A program made the translations under genes and the position numbers. From contig CAZXQO010000014.1 of assembly GCA_964643075.1 (NCBI GenBank), positions 1 through 64,000 on the forward strand: a stretch of DNA of 64,000 nt. The letters run 5' to 3'. Below the pieces are notes generated by a model, which saw only the letters and a list, made by a program, of their open reading frames with translations, was not told the origin of the DNA and did no database searches. Numbering within the stretch: position 1 is the stretch's first letter; each line of letters starts with the position of its first letter. Source of the stretch: Desulfocucumis sp964643075 (GTDB taxonomy: Bacteria > Bacillota > Desulfotomaculia > Desulfotomaculales > Desulfocucumaceae). Positions 8,957 through 17,423 of the stretch are shown here, in pieces.

Positions 8957-9286
8957 ATGCAGTGGTATATTGTACTGGGCTCTTTATTCATACTGGTCAT
9001 AGCCATATTCGCCTATCAGAATCCCCAGGAGGTATCCCTCCGCTTTATTGCCTGGCAAATGCCTACTATATCCCTGGTGCTGTTGATCTTTACCACCACC
9101 GCCCTGGGAGCGCTTACCACACTGCTTTTCAGCCTGGCCAAACAGCTTACCCAGGGCATGAGAATCAGGGAACTGCAGAACAGAGTCAAAAATCTGGAAA
9201 AACAGCTTACCGAAAGAGCCGGCCGCCCCGGAGCTGATTTGCCGTCCGGGGAAAAAAACGGTGCCAACGCCGTCAAACACAGCTAG
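8957..9286 (+). CDS. LapA-domain (DUF1049) membrane protein
   Basis: 109-residue protein with two predicted membrane helices (about residues 2-22 and 38-62) joined by the YQNPQEVSLRFIAWQMP segment typical of LapA/DUF1049. A positively charged amphipathic/coiled-coil C-terminal tail follows (about residues 66-95). The start at 8957 has GGGAGGT 8 bases upstream. Its relatives are small envelope proteins linked to lipopolysaccharide assembly in Gram-negatives; the role in Firmicutes is unknown. It runs opposite to the pyr genes, splits carB from pyrK, and its stop overlaps the carB stop by 4 bases. Confidence 0.85.
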   Translation: MQWYIVLGSLFILVIAIFAYQNPQEVSLRFIAWQMPTISLVLLIFTTTALGALTTLLFSLAKQLTQGMRIRELQNRVKNLEKQLTERAGRPGADLPSGEKNGANAVKHS

Positions 9287-12200
9287 GCCTTTTTTGCGAC
9301 AAGAGGGGACGGTGCTTTTACATACTCCTGCAGCGGAACCAGGTCGAAGGTTTCACCTTCCTTGATGGAGATAAGCACTTCCAGAATAGCCCAGGCGGTG
9401 TCAATGGAGGTAAGGCAGGGTACGCCGTGCTCCACCGCCGCCCGGCGGATGCGAAAGCCGTCCCGCTCCGGGGCCTTACCCTTGGTCAGGGTATTTAAAA
9501 CCATGCTGATTTTTCCTGAACGGATCAGGTCGTCAATATTGGGGGAACCTTCCCTGACTTTATTAACCCGCTCCACAGTAAGCCCTTTTTCGGTAAGAAA
9601 CGCCGCCGTGCCCGAGGTGGCGTATATTTGGTAGCCCAGGTCGGACAACCCCCGTACAATAGGCAGCACTTCGTTTTTATCCTTATTGGAAATAGTTACC
9701 AGTATGGCGCCTTCCCTGGGGAACAGGCAGCCCGATGCTACCAGTGCTTTGTAAAGGGCTACGGCGTAATCATGATCCACCCCCATTACCTCGCCGGTGG
9801 ACTTCATCTCCGGCCCCAGGGTTATATCCACCCGGCTCAGCTTGGAAAAAGAGAATACCGGTGCCTTGACTCCCACAAAGCTGGTTTCAGGGTACAGGCC
9901 TCCCCGGTAGCCCATTGGCGCCAGTTTTTCTCCCATAATCACCCGGGTGGCCAGGTTAACCATGGGCACGCAGGTAATTTTGCTGAGATAGGGCACTGTA
10001 CGGCTGGAGCGGGGGTTTACCTCCAGTACGAATATCTCCCCTTCGTGCAGCACGTACTGTATGTTGATCAGCCCTCTTACGTTGAGGGCCAGGGCCAGTT
10101 TTGTGGTGTAGTCTATGATTTTTTCTTTATCCTTCAGGCTCAGGGACCGGGGCGGGTAAACCGCAATGCTGTCCCCGGAATGCACCCCGGCCCGCTCCAA
10201 ATGTTCCATGATACCGGGTATCAGTACCGTTTCGCCGTCAGCCACGGCGTCTACCTCAAGTTCCTTGCCGATAAGGTACTTATCCACCAGCACAGGGTGC
10301 TCGGGGGTAATTTTTACTGCCGTCTCCATATAATTCAGCAGTTCATCGTGGTTATATACTATTTCCATAGCCCGCCCCCCCAACACGTAGGAAGGCCGGA
10401 CCAGCACGGGAAAACCTATTTCATCCGCGATTTCCTGTGCCCCTGCCACGGAGAAGGCAGTTCTGCCTGAAGGCTTGGGTATATCCAGTTCAATCAGCAG
10501 GCGGTCAAAGCGCTCCCGGTCCTCAGCCCGGTCAATATCATCCACCGGGGTGCCCAGAACGTTGATCCCCGCCTCTTGCAACGGCCGGGCCAGATTGATA
10601 GCCGTCTGCCCGCCAAACTGCACAATGACCCCTTCGGGTTTTTCCTTGTTTAATATATTCAGTACGTCCTCCGGTATAAGTGGCTCGAAGTACAGCCTGT
10701 CGGCGGTGTCAAAGTCGGTGCTCACCGTTTCCGGGTTGTTGTTGATTATGATGGCCTCCAACCCCTGCTCCCGCAGGGCCCATAAGGAATGCACGGAGCA
10801 GTAGTCGAATTCTATGCCCTGGCCGATGCGGATGGGACCGGAGCCCAGCACGGCCACTTTCCTGGCCGTTGTATAGGGCGCCTCGTCCTCTGTATCGTAG
10901 CAGGAATAATAGTAGGGGGTTGCCGCCTCAAACTCCGCAGCGCAAGTGTCCACAATTTTATAGGAAGGGTGTATACCCAGGGACTGGCGGAGGTTACGGA
11001 TATCCTTTTCCCCGGTTCCAGCCAGGGATGCCAATATGTCATCCGATAGCCCCATTGTTTTAGCCTGGAGTACCAGTTCTTTGCCGATATTTTCAATACC
11101 ACCCTCCGCTGCCCGGATAAACTCGCCTTCAAATTCCACTAGCTGTTTTATTTTATCCAGGAAAAACCTGTCCATTTTGGTGATTTCGTAAATACGGTCC
11201 ACCGCCATCCCCCGGCGCAGGCCTTCGGCCACCGCCAGCAGGCGCCGGTCATCAGCCCTGAACATCAACTCCACCAGCTCTGCATCCGAAAAATCCAGCG
11301 CTCCGGGCAGATTAAGCCCTTTCAGGCCTGCCTCCAGGGAACGGATGGATTTCAGAAGAGCCCCTTCAAAGCTGCGGTCTATGGCCATTACCTCGCCGGT
11401 AGCTTTCATTTGAGTACCCAGGGTACGATCGGCCTGGGTAAACTTGTCAAAGGGCCAGCGTGGATATTTTACCACCACATAATCCAGGGTGGGTTCAAAA
11501 CAGGCGTATGTTTTGCCGGTAACAGCGTTTTTAATTTCATCCAGGGTGTAGCCAATGGAAATCTTGGCGGCTACCTTGGCGATGGGGTAGCCAGTGGCCT
11601 TGGAGGCCAGGGCTGAGGAACGGGACACCCGGGGGTTAACCTCGATCACGTAATATTTGAAGCTGTCCGGGTCCAGGGCGAACTGCACATTACAGCCCCC
11701 GGCAATACGCAGGGAGCGGATTATTTTCAAGGAAGCCGTACGCAACATCTGGTATTCCTTGTCGCTAATGGTCTGGGAGGGGGCTACCACAATGCTGTCC
11801 CCGGTGTGAATGCCGATGGGGTCCAGGTTTTCCATATTGCAAACGGTGATGCAGTTGTCAGCACCGTCCCGCATCACCTCATACTCTATTTCCTTCCAGC
11901 CGGCCACGCTGCGCTCAATAAGCGCCTGGCCGATAATACTGTGTTTGAGTCCCCTGACGGTAATGGCCCGCAGTTCCTCCTCGCCGGAGGCAATACCACC
12001 GCCGGTGCCCCCCAGGGTGTAGGCCGGACGCACGATCACCGGGTAGCCTATCTCCCGGGCAAAATCCACAGCCTCGTCCACCGTTGTGACGATAACACTC
12101 TCGGGTATCGGCTCCCCTATGGACTCCATCATATCCTTGAACAATTCCCTGTCTTCGGCCCGTTTGATGGCGTCCAGGGAAGTTCCCAGCAACTCCACAT

Positions 12201-12534
12201 TCTGGTCCACCAGCACCCCGGATTCGGCCAGTTTCAGGGCTATATTCAGACCCACCTGACCGCCCAGGGTGGGCAGCAGTCCGTCCGGCTTCTCCTTGCG
12301 GATAATCTCGCTGACGAATTCCGGGGTCATGGGCTCAATGTAGACCCGGTGCGCCATGTTGGCGTCGGTCATAATGGTGGCGGGGTTGGAATTGACCAGC
12401 ACCACCTCCATGCCCTCTTCTTTAAGTGCCCGGCAGGCCTGGGTGCCGGCGTAGTCGAATTCCGCCGCCTGACCGATGACTATGGGGCCGGACCCGATGA
12501 CCATCACTTTTTTTATATCTGTCCGTAGCGGCAT
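9283..12534 (-). CDS. carB: carbamoyl-phosphate synthase large subunit
   Basis: 1083-residue ATP-dependent synthetase that makes carbamoyl phosphate from bicarbonate, glutamine-derived ammonia and two ATP. Two homologous ATP-grasp halves are visible. The first starts KKVMVIGSGPIVIGQAAEFD and the second VAVLGSGPIRIGQGIEFDY near residue 555. The C-terminal MGS-like allosteric domain (GYQIYATSGTAAFL near residue 965) is where UMP and related effectors bind in the family. The start lies 2 bases after the carA stop, with GGGGAGG upstream, so the two subunits are translationally linked. Confidence 0.98.
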   Translation of the reverse strand: MPLRTDIKKVMVIGSGPIVIGQAAEFDYAGTQACRALKEEGMEVVLVNSNPATIMTDANMAHRVYIEPMTPEFVSEIIRKEKPDGLLPTLGGQVGLNIALKLAESGVLVDQNVELLGTSLDAIKRAEDRELFKDMMESIGEPIPESVIVTTVDEAVDFAREIGYPVIVRPAYTLGGTGGGIASGEEELRAITVRGLKHSIIGQALIERSVAGWKEIEYEVMRDGADNCITVCNMENLDPIGIHTGDSIVVAPSQTISDKEYQMLRTASLKIIRSLRIAGGCNVQFALDPDSFKYYVIEVNPRVSRSSALASKATGYPIAKVAAKISIGYTLDEIKNAVTGKTYACFEPTLDYVVVKYPRWPFDKFTQADRTLGTQMKATGEVMAIDRSFEGALLKSIRSLEAGLKGLNLPGALDFSDAELVELMFRADDRRLLAVAEGLRRGMAVDRIYEITKMDRFFLDKIKQLVEFEGEFIRAAEGGIENIGKELVLQAKTMGLSDDILASLAGTGEKDIRNLRQSLGIHPSYKIVDTCAAEFEAATPYYYSCYDTEDEAPYTTARKVAVLGSGPIRIGQGIEFDYCSVHSLWALREQGLEAIIINNNPETVSTDFDTADRLYFEPLIPEDVLNILNKEKPEGVIVQFGGQTAINLARPLQEAGINVLGTPVDDIDRAEDRERFDRLLIELDIPKPSGRTAFSVAGAQEIADEIGFPVLVRPSYVLGGRAMEIVYNHDELLNYMETAVKITPEHPVLVDKYLIGKELEVDAVADGETVLIPGIMEHLERAGVHSGDSIAVYPPRSLSLKDKEKIIDYTTKLALALNVRGLINIQYVLHEGEIFVLEVNPRSSRTVPYLSKITCVPMVNLATRVIMGEKLAPMGYRGGLYPETSFVGVKAPVFSFSKLSRVDITLGPEMKSTGEVMGVDHDYAVALYKALVASGCLFPREGAILVTISNKDKNEVLPIVRGLSDLGYQIYATSGTAAFLTEKGLTVERVNKVREGSPNIDDLIRSGKISMVLNTLTKGKAPERDGFRIRRAAVEHGVPCLTSIDTAWAILEVLISIKEGETFDLVPLQEYVKAPSPLVAKKA

Positions 12535-12536
12535 AT

Positions 12537-13616
12537 TTATTTTACCTCCCCGGACATTATGGTCAGGAACTCATCAAAAAGGTACTCAGAGTCCCTGGGC
12601 CCCGGGGATGCCTCCGGGTGATACTGCACGGTGTATACCGGCAGGCAATTGTGCCTTAAGCCCTCCACTGTGCCGTCATTCAAATTGACATGGGACACGG
12701 AAACATCCAGTCCCGGCAGGGAATCAGCGTCCACGGCAAAGCCGTGGTTCTGGGAGGTGATATACACCCTGCCGGTAACCAGATCCTTCACCGGGTGGTT
12801 AGCCCCCCGGTGGCCGAATTTAAGTTTATAAGTTTTGCCCCCCAGGGCCAGGCCCATAACCTGATGCCCCAGGCAGATGCCAAAGATGGGCTTTTTGCCG
12901 ATTAATTCCTGCACAGCCTGGATGGCGTAGGGAACGTCGACCGGGTCTCCGGGACCGTTGGAAAGCATAATCCCGGCAGGGTTAAGGGCAAGAATATCAC
13001 CGGCAGCGGTATCCGGGGGTACCACAACCACTTCGCAGCCCCTTTGATTGAGGCAGCGGGCTATATTCATTTTGGCGCCAAAATCTATCAGCACCACCCG
13101 GTGCCCATCCCCGGGCACGGTGAAAGCTTCCCTGGTGGCCACGGCGGGCACCAGCTCCTGGCCCGTAAGTTGGGGCGAACACCCGGCCTTCTTCACCAGT
13201 TCTGCTGAATCGGTCCCAGTAGTGTCCAGTATCCCCCGCATGGTGCCGTGGTTTCTCAATATTCTGGTCAGCGCCCTGGTATCTATACCGGAAATGCCGA
13301 TGACTCCCTCCCGGGAAAGAAATTCCCCAATGGTGTGGCTAACCCGCCAGTTGCTGGGCCGGTCGCAGTCCTCCCGCACAACAAAGCCCCGTACATAAGA
13401 GCGTTTGGCCTCAAAGTCCTCCCTGTTCACCCCGTAATTACCAATCAGAGGATAGGTCATAACCACTATCTGGCCGCAATAGGACGGGTCGGTGAGTACT
13501 TCCTGATAGCCGGTCATGCCGGTGTTGAATACAACCTCGCCCCATTGCTGGCCGCCTGCGCCAAACGCCTTGCCCTTAAATACAGAACCGTCCTCCAAAG
13601 CCAGTATTGCTTCCAA
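12537..13616 (-). CDS. carA: carbamoyl-phosphate synthase small subunit (glutaminase)
   Basis: Glutamine amidotransferase subunit feeding ammonia to CarB. 359 residues. The N-terminal CPSase small domain includes NTGMTGYQEVLTDPSY. The class I amidotransferase domain carries the nucleophile Cys in GICLGHQVMGLALGG near residue 245 and the His/Glu pair in YHPEASPGP near residue 337. The start is a TTG at 13616 with AGGAG/GAGG upstream. It follows pyrC after a 108-base gap with no further attenuator recognised. Confidence 0.97.
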   Translation of the reverse strand: MEAILALEDGSVFKGKAFGAGGQQWGEVVFNTGMTGYQEVLTDPSYCGQIVVMTYPLIGNYGVNREDFEAKRSYVRGFVVREDCDRPSNWRVSHTIGEFLSREGVIGISGIDTRALTRILRNHGTMRGILDTTGTDSAELVKKAGCSPQLTGQELVPAVATREAFTVPGDGHRVVLIDFGAKMNIARCLNQRGCEVVVVPPDTAAGDILALNPAGIMLSNGPGDPVDVPYAIQAVQELIGKKPIFGICLGHQVMGLALGGKTYKLKFGHRGANHPVKDLVTGRVYITSQNHGFAVDADSLPGLDVSVSHVNLNDGTVEGLRHNCLPVYTVQYHPEASPGPRDSEYLFDEFLTIMSGEVK

Positions 13617-13724
13617 TCCAGCCTCATCTCCTTAGAAGAAAATAACTGTCACTAAATATGTTGCAACTGCCGTTTGATTAACATTGGCTATACGGCAGCA
13701 TGGTTAGCTATAATTAAAGGTTGC

Positions 13725-15002
13725 TTACAACCTGGAAAATACTATTTTACCACCCACCATGGTCAACACCGGCAGGCCCTTTATTTTCCTGCCGGCAAAG
13801 GGAGTGTTCCTGCCCTTGCTGGCAAATTCATTAGGATTAACAACTTCTTCCCTGGCGGGGTCGATAACGGTTATGTCAGCCACGGCTCCAGGTTGGATAA
13901 TCCCTTTTTCTATACCCAGGATACGGGCGGGGTTTATCGTCATTTTGGCCACTGCCCGGGCCGGGGTCAGTATCCCGGATTCCACCAGCTCGCTCCAGAC
14001 CAGGCCCACAGCCGTCTCCAGACCCACCATGCCAAAGGGAGCCCGATCGTATTCAACTTCCTTTTCCTCCGGGGTATGGGGAGCGTGGTCGGTGGCTATC
14101 ACGTCAATGGTGCCATCTGACAGCCCCTGCCTGACCGCCGCCACATCCTCTTCCCCCCGTAGGGGAGGATTTACCTTGGTGGAAGTGCTGTAGCCTTCGA
14201 CGGCCCGGTCGGTAAGGGTAAAATGATGCGGCGTGGCCTCAGCGGTCACTTTCAGCCCCCTGGCCCTGGCTTCCCGGACCAGGCGTACCGACCCCGCCGT
14301 GCTGACATGGGCAATGTGCAGCGGGCAGCCGGTAAGTTCTGACAGGATGATGTCCCTGGCCACCATAACCTCTTCAGCGGCGCCGGGAATCCCTTTTAGC
14401 CCCAGTCTGGTGGACATAAAGCCCTCATGCATGCTGCCCCCGGCGGCCAATGCCGGTTCTTCGCAGTGTGCGATAATTGTCAGGCCCACCATACGGGCAT
14501 ACTGCATGGCCTGGCGCATTATGCCCGCGCCGACCACGGGCTGGCCGTCATCGGATAAGGCCACAGCACCAGCCTTTTTAAGGTCCGCCATTTCGGCAAG
14601 CTCTTCACCCTTGCTGCCCCTGGTTATGGCTCCGATAGGCCAGACCCGGGCCAGGCCCAGGCCGGAGGTACGGGCGATTATATAATTGATTACCGTCTTG
14701 TTATCTGCCACGGGCTTTGTGTTGGGCATACAGGCCACCCCGGTAAAGCCGCCCCTCACCGCAGACTTCAGCCCAGTTTCTATGGTCTCCTTGGCCTCGT
14801 AGCCAGGCTCCCGCAAATGCACGTGCATATCTATCAGCCCCGGGGCCACCAGCATGCCAGCGGCATCAATCACCTCAGCGCCGTCGTCCTTAAGGTTACA
14901 ACCAATCTCAGCCACTATCCCGTCCTCAATGACCACGTCCAGGTTTTTTTCCGTTTCCGCCACCGGATCAACAACCCGGCCCCCTCTAATCAATATTTTC
15001 AC
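13725..15002 (-). CDS. pyrC: dihydroorotase
   Basis: Zinc amidohydrolase that cyclises carbamoyl aspartate to dihydroorotate. The 425-residue protein is a class I dihydroorotase. Metal-binding HVHLREPGYEAKETI near residue 60, IAHCEEP near residue 175, HIAHVST near residue 228, and ATDHAPHTPEEK near residue 302 are intact. The ATG overlaps the pyrB stop by 4 bases (14999-15002), so it is co-translated with pyrB. With all metal ligands present it is likely active rather than a non-catalytic PyrX-type partner. Confidence 0.97.
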   Translation of the reverse strand: MKILIRGGRVVDPVAETEKNLDVVIEDGIVAEIGCNLKDDGAEVIDAAGMLVAPGLIDMHVHLREPGYEAKETIETGLKSAVRGGFTGVACMPNTKPVADNKTVINYIIARTSGLGLARVWPIGAITRGSKGEELAEMADLKKAGAVALSDDGQPVVGAGIMRQAMQYARMVGLTIIAHCEEPALAAGGSMHEGFMSTRLGLKGIPGAAEEVMVARDIILSELTGCPLHIAHVSTAGSVRLVREARARGLKVTAEATPHHFTLTDRAVEGYSTSTKVNPPLRGEEDVAAVRQGLSDGTIDVIATDHAPHTPEEKEVEYDRAPFGMVGLETAVGLVWSELVESGILTPARAVAKMTINPARILGIEKGIIQPGAVADITVIDPAREEVVNPNEFASKGRNTPFAGRKIKGLPVLTMVGGKIVFSRL

Positions 15003-15925
15003 TGGGTTCCACCTCCCACCAGCAGGTAAAGCAAAGCCATGCGCACGGCCAGGCCATTGGTCACCTGCTCACTGATAACTGACTGAACTCCATCGGCTAC
15101 CTCCGGGGAAATTTCCACTCCCCGGTTCATCGGCCCCGGGTGCATCACCAGCGCCCCGGGCCGGGCAAGAACCAGCCTTTCCCGGTTGAGCCCGAAAAGC
15201 CGGGCGTATTCCCTGACCGAGGGAAACAGCCCCTGTTGCTGTCTTTCCAATTGTATCCTGAGCATTATAATTACGTCCGCCCCCAGCAGGGCATCCTCCA
15301 TGTTCTCCGAAACATTGGCGCCCATTTTTTCCAGTCCCGGGGGAAGCATGGTGGAGGGACCGCACACATTCACCCTGGCGCCCATTTTGGTAAAGCCCCA
15401 GATATCCGAGCGGGCCACCCGGCTGTGTAATATATCCCCCACAATGGCCACCTTCAAATCTTCCAGGCCGCCCTTTCTTTCCCTGACGGTAAACATATCC
15501 AGCAGGGCCTGGGTGGGATGCTCGTGGGCGCCGTCCCCGGCATTGATTACCGCTGCCTTTACCGTATCCGCCACCAGCCCGGGCGCCCCGGCCATGGGAT
15601 GGCGCAGCACCACCACGTCCGCACCCAGGGCCGCAATGGTGGCTGAGGTATCCTTGAGACTTTCCCCCTTCACCACGCTGCTGGTGGACGCTGATATATT
15701 AACACTGTCAGCGCTCAGGTATTTGGCAGCCAGTTCAAAGGATGTACGGGTACGGGTGCTGGGTTCATAAAAAACGTTCACCACCGTTTTGCCTCTTAAA
15801 GTCGGCACCTTTTTGATTTGCCTGCCGATAATCTCCTTCATGGAGGCTGCAGTATCCAGAATTAAAGAAATTTCATCCGTCTCAACATGTTCAAGGCCAA
15901 GTAAATCCTTCTTTCTCAGACCCAT
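14999..15925 (-). CDS. pyrB: aspartate carbamoyltransferase catalytic subunit
   Basis: Condenses carbamoyl phosphate with aspartate. 308 residues with the carbamoyl-phosphate loop FYEPSTRTRTSFE near residue 52, HPTQALLDMF near residue 136, and MHPGPMNRGVEI near residue 265. GGGAGGG lies 7 bases before the ATG. No PyrI regulatory gene is seen, as usual in Firmicutes. The leader upstream carries the second PyrR attenuator. Confidence 0.97.
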   Translation of the reverse strand: MGLRKKDLLGLEHVETDEISLILDTAASMKEIIGRQIKKVPTLRGKTVVNVFYEPSTRTRTSFELAAKYLSADSVNISASTSSVVKGESLKDTSATIAALGADVVVLRHPMAGAPGLVADTVKAAVINAGDGAHEHPTQALLDMFTVRERKGGLEDLKVAIVGDILHSRVARSDIWGFTKMGARVNVCGPSTMLPPGLEKMGANVSENMEDALLGADVIIMLRIQLERQQQGLFPSVREYARLFGLNRERLVLARPGALVMHPGPMNRGVEISPEVADGVQSVISEQVTNGLAVRMALLYLLVGGGTQ

Positions 15926-16022
15926 TACACTACCCTCCCCAACCGTAGCAATTACAAGGGGCTACCGCCGCTTAAGGACTATCAGTCCTTCACCCCGCTG
16001 CATAATTTCCTGGCTATACAAT

Positions 16023-16115
16023 AAAAAAGGCCTCTCCGGTGTCGCTATAACACCGGGTAGAGGCCGGCAGGCTAAGGGTATAATTAAAGCCCCTCCTTGC
16101 CGGCCTCTCGGGACC
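16023..16115 (-). promoter_or_regulatory. PyrR attenuator between pyrR and pyrB
   Basis: On the minus strand the transcript first shows a PyrR-type binding loop, GGTCCCGAGAGGCCGGCAAG (16096-16115). It is followed by a rho-independent terminator: a GGCCTCT...AGAGGCC stem containing an inner CCGGTGT/ACACCGG pairing, then TTTTTT (16023-16065). The GCCGGC of the binding loop can pair with a later GCCGGC, giving the expected mutually exclusive antiterminator. By analogy to Bacillus pyr leaders, PyrR-UMP would favour termination. Confidence 0.8.
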
Positions 16116-16120
16116 GTTCG

Positions 16121-16711
16121 TTAAAGGATGGCTCCGGGTTCTTTTTCTTTTTCTTTTTCTTTTTCTTTTTCTTTCATTATAGCTACATCTTCCTCTCCGT
16201 CGGTCTCATGAAGTCTGACCTTCACCGCCTCACGCCTGGAGGTGGGAACATTCTTGCCGACGTAATCCGCCCTTATGGGCAACTCCCTGTGGCCACGGTC
16301 AACCAAAACGGCCAGCTGTATCAGCCTGGGACGGCCCAAATCAATGATGGCGTCCAGAGCCGCCCTGATGGTCCGCCCTGTGAACATTACATCGTCCACC
16401 AGCACGATGGTTTTGCCGTCCACTGAAAAGGGAACTTCGGTTTGGCGCACCAGTGGCTGCTGTTCTCTGGTGCCCAAATCATCCCGGTAAAGGGTAATGT
16501 CCAGAATCCCCACCGGTACTTCCTTCCCCTCAATATCCCGTATCTTGCCGGCCAGCCGCAGGGCCAGGGGCACCCCCCTCTTGCGGATACCAATGAGCGC
16601 CAGTTTATCCGTTCCCTTGTTGCGCTCAATTATTTCGTGGGCTATCCGGGTCACAGCCCGGCGAATGCCCTCTTTATCCATGATCTTGGCTTTCTGAGCC
16701 ACACCGCCCAA
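16121..16711 (-). CDS. pyrR: bifunctional pyr operon attenuation regulator / uracil phosphoribosyltransferase
   Basis: PyrR binds pyr mRNA leaders when UMP is high and also has weak UPRTase activity. The PRPP loop TIVLVDDVMFTGRTIRAA near residue 100, the RKRG segment and RADYVGKNVPTS near residue 155 are present. The start is a TTG at 16711 with GGAGGTG 8 bases upstream; an internal ATG at 16681 lacks a site. At 196 residues it is longer than the usual 175-180, because the C-terminus carries an alternating Lys-Glu tail encoded by a hexanucleotide repeat. Attenuators lie both upstream and downstream. Confidence 0.96.
   Translation of the reverse strand: MGGVAQKAKIMDKEGIRRAVTRIAHEIIERNKGTDKLALIGIRKRGVPLALRLAGKIRDIEGKEVPVGILDITLYRDDLGTREQQPLVRQTEVPFSVDGKTIVLVDDVMFTGRTIRAALDAIIDLGRPRLIQLAVLVDRGHRELPIRADYVGKNVPTSRREAVKVRLHETDGEEDVAIMKEKEKEKEKEKEPGAIL
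16141..16175. repeat. CTTTTT hexanucleotide microsatellite inside pyrR
   Basis: Five tandem CTTTTT units (16141-16170) followed by CTTTC. On the coding strand they alternate AAA and GAA codons, giving an eleven-residue alternating Lys/Glu run before the last five residues of PyrR. Whole-unit slippage changes the tail by two residues without breaking the frame. Confidence 0.85.
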
Positions 16712-16742
16712 ATGCAGGACACCTCCGAAAAAATATCAAAAA

Positions 16743-16823
16743 AGCCTGGCTATACCGGTACAGGCATAGTCAGGCCTTGATAAACCACGCTATGATTCCT
16801 TACCGGCCTCTCGGGACCGTATT
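16743..16823 (-). promoter_or_regulatory. PyrR attenuator in the pyrR leader
   Basis: On the minus strand, GGTCCCGAGAGGCCGGTAAG (16799-16818) nearly repeats the binding loop found upstream of pyrB. It is followed by a terminator whose GCCTG...CAGGC stem and inner CTATGCC/GGTATAG pairing run into TTTTTT (16738-16776). This is the first of two attenuators and should couple pyrR transcription to UMP. Confidence 0.8.
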
Positions 16824-16846
16824 AAAGGGACTTTATATCCAAGATT

Positions 16847-16875
16847 AGACTATCAGACACAAAAACATCTGTCAA
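16847..16875 (-). promoter_or_regulatory. sigma-A-type promoter of the pyr operon
   Basis: On the minus strand a perfect TTGACA (+ strand 16870-16875) and TAGTCT (16847-16852) are 17 bases apart. This places the transcript start about 20 bases before the PyrR binding loop. Confidence 0.75.
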
Positions 16876-16900
16876 TAGAAAACTGGTTATATTTTTTATG

Positions 16901-17176
16901 TTATATCTTGCTTACACCGTAAAATATCAACGCCACACCCGTCAACACAAAGACCATACCGGAAAGGGGGATTTTTCCGGCCAGGCCGATCAGACCCAGG
17001 GAAGTTACCGTCAGCATAATACTCGGTCCCACCATGGCCAGGGCAGCGTTAATCTTAAAGGCAGTCTCCACACTGTTAAATTTTAGCATCAATAGAGCAG
17101 CAAAGAATTCTATTGTGGATGACAAAACCCTAAAAAAGGCCATAAAAAAAACAATCCTGTCAAACAAAAAAAACAC
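16901..17176 (-). CDS. yqhV: YqhV-like small membrane protein (DUF2619)
   Basis: 91-residue hydrophobic protein with about three membrane helices. The segments FFRVLSSTIEFFAALLM and AFKINAALAMVGPSIM resemble Bacillus YqhV, a protein of unknown function usually found near sporulation genes. The start is a GTG at 17176 chosen for GGAGG 8 bases upstream; the frame is open further, but the GTG at 17218 lacks a ribosome binding site. Length agrees with the family (about 93). Confidence 0.75.
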   Translation of the reverse strand: MFFLFDRIVFFMAFFRVLSSTIEFFAALLMLKFNSVETAFKINAALAMVGPSIMLTVTSLGLIGLAGKIPLSGMVFVLTGVALIFYGVSKI

Positions 17177-17320
17177 TGTATTTTCCTCCGCCTGTTCTGG
17201 AATATGGTTTCTCAGCACCGGCCCGGCTCTACAGATGCCGGGTTGCTCTTCCCTAATATTTGTATGTTAGAGAATTAATGTAAATGCATACCATTGGAAA
17301 ATGAGAGAGAGAATAAGGAA

Positions 17321-17387
17321 AGGGACACACCTTCTTGGGTTGTCAAAACTCCATACTTCTAAACAAATTCATAAAGGAATGTCCCCC
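17321..17387. repeat. GGGGACA...TGTCCCC-type hairpin repeat, copy 2
   Basis: Arms AGGGACACACCTTC (17321-17334) and AAGGAATGTCCCCC (17374-17387) face each other about 40 bases apart, upstream of the MFS gene. It is the same family as the copy near pyrE. Confidence 0.6.
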
Positions 17388-17423
17388 AATAAGTTCAAGT
17401 CAACAGATTAAGGATGTGAAAGT

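Noticed and set aside
9299..9312. A GGGGACGG motif at the end of carB as a sixth hairpin repeat
   Set aside because: It is inside the conserved-length carB reading frame and has no inverted partner nearby.
16141..16175. The microsatellite as an on/off phase-variation switch of pyrR
   Set aside because: Whole-unit slippage keeps the frame, and single-base slippage affects only the last few residues, so it cannot switch the protein off.
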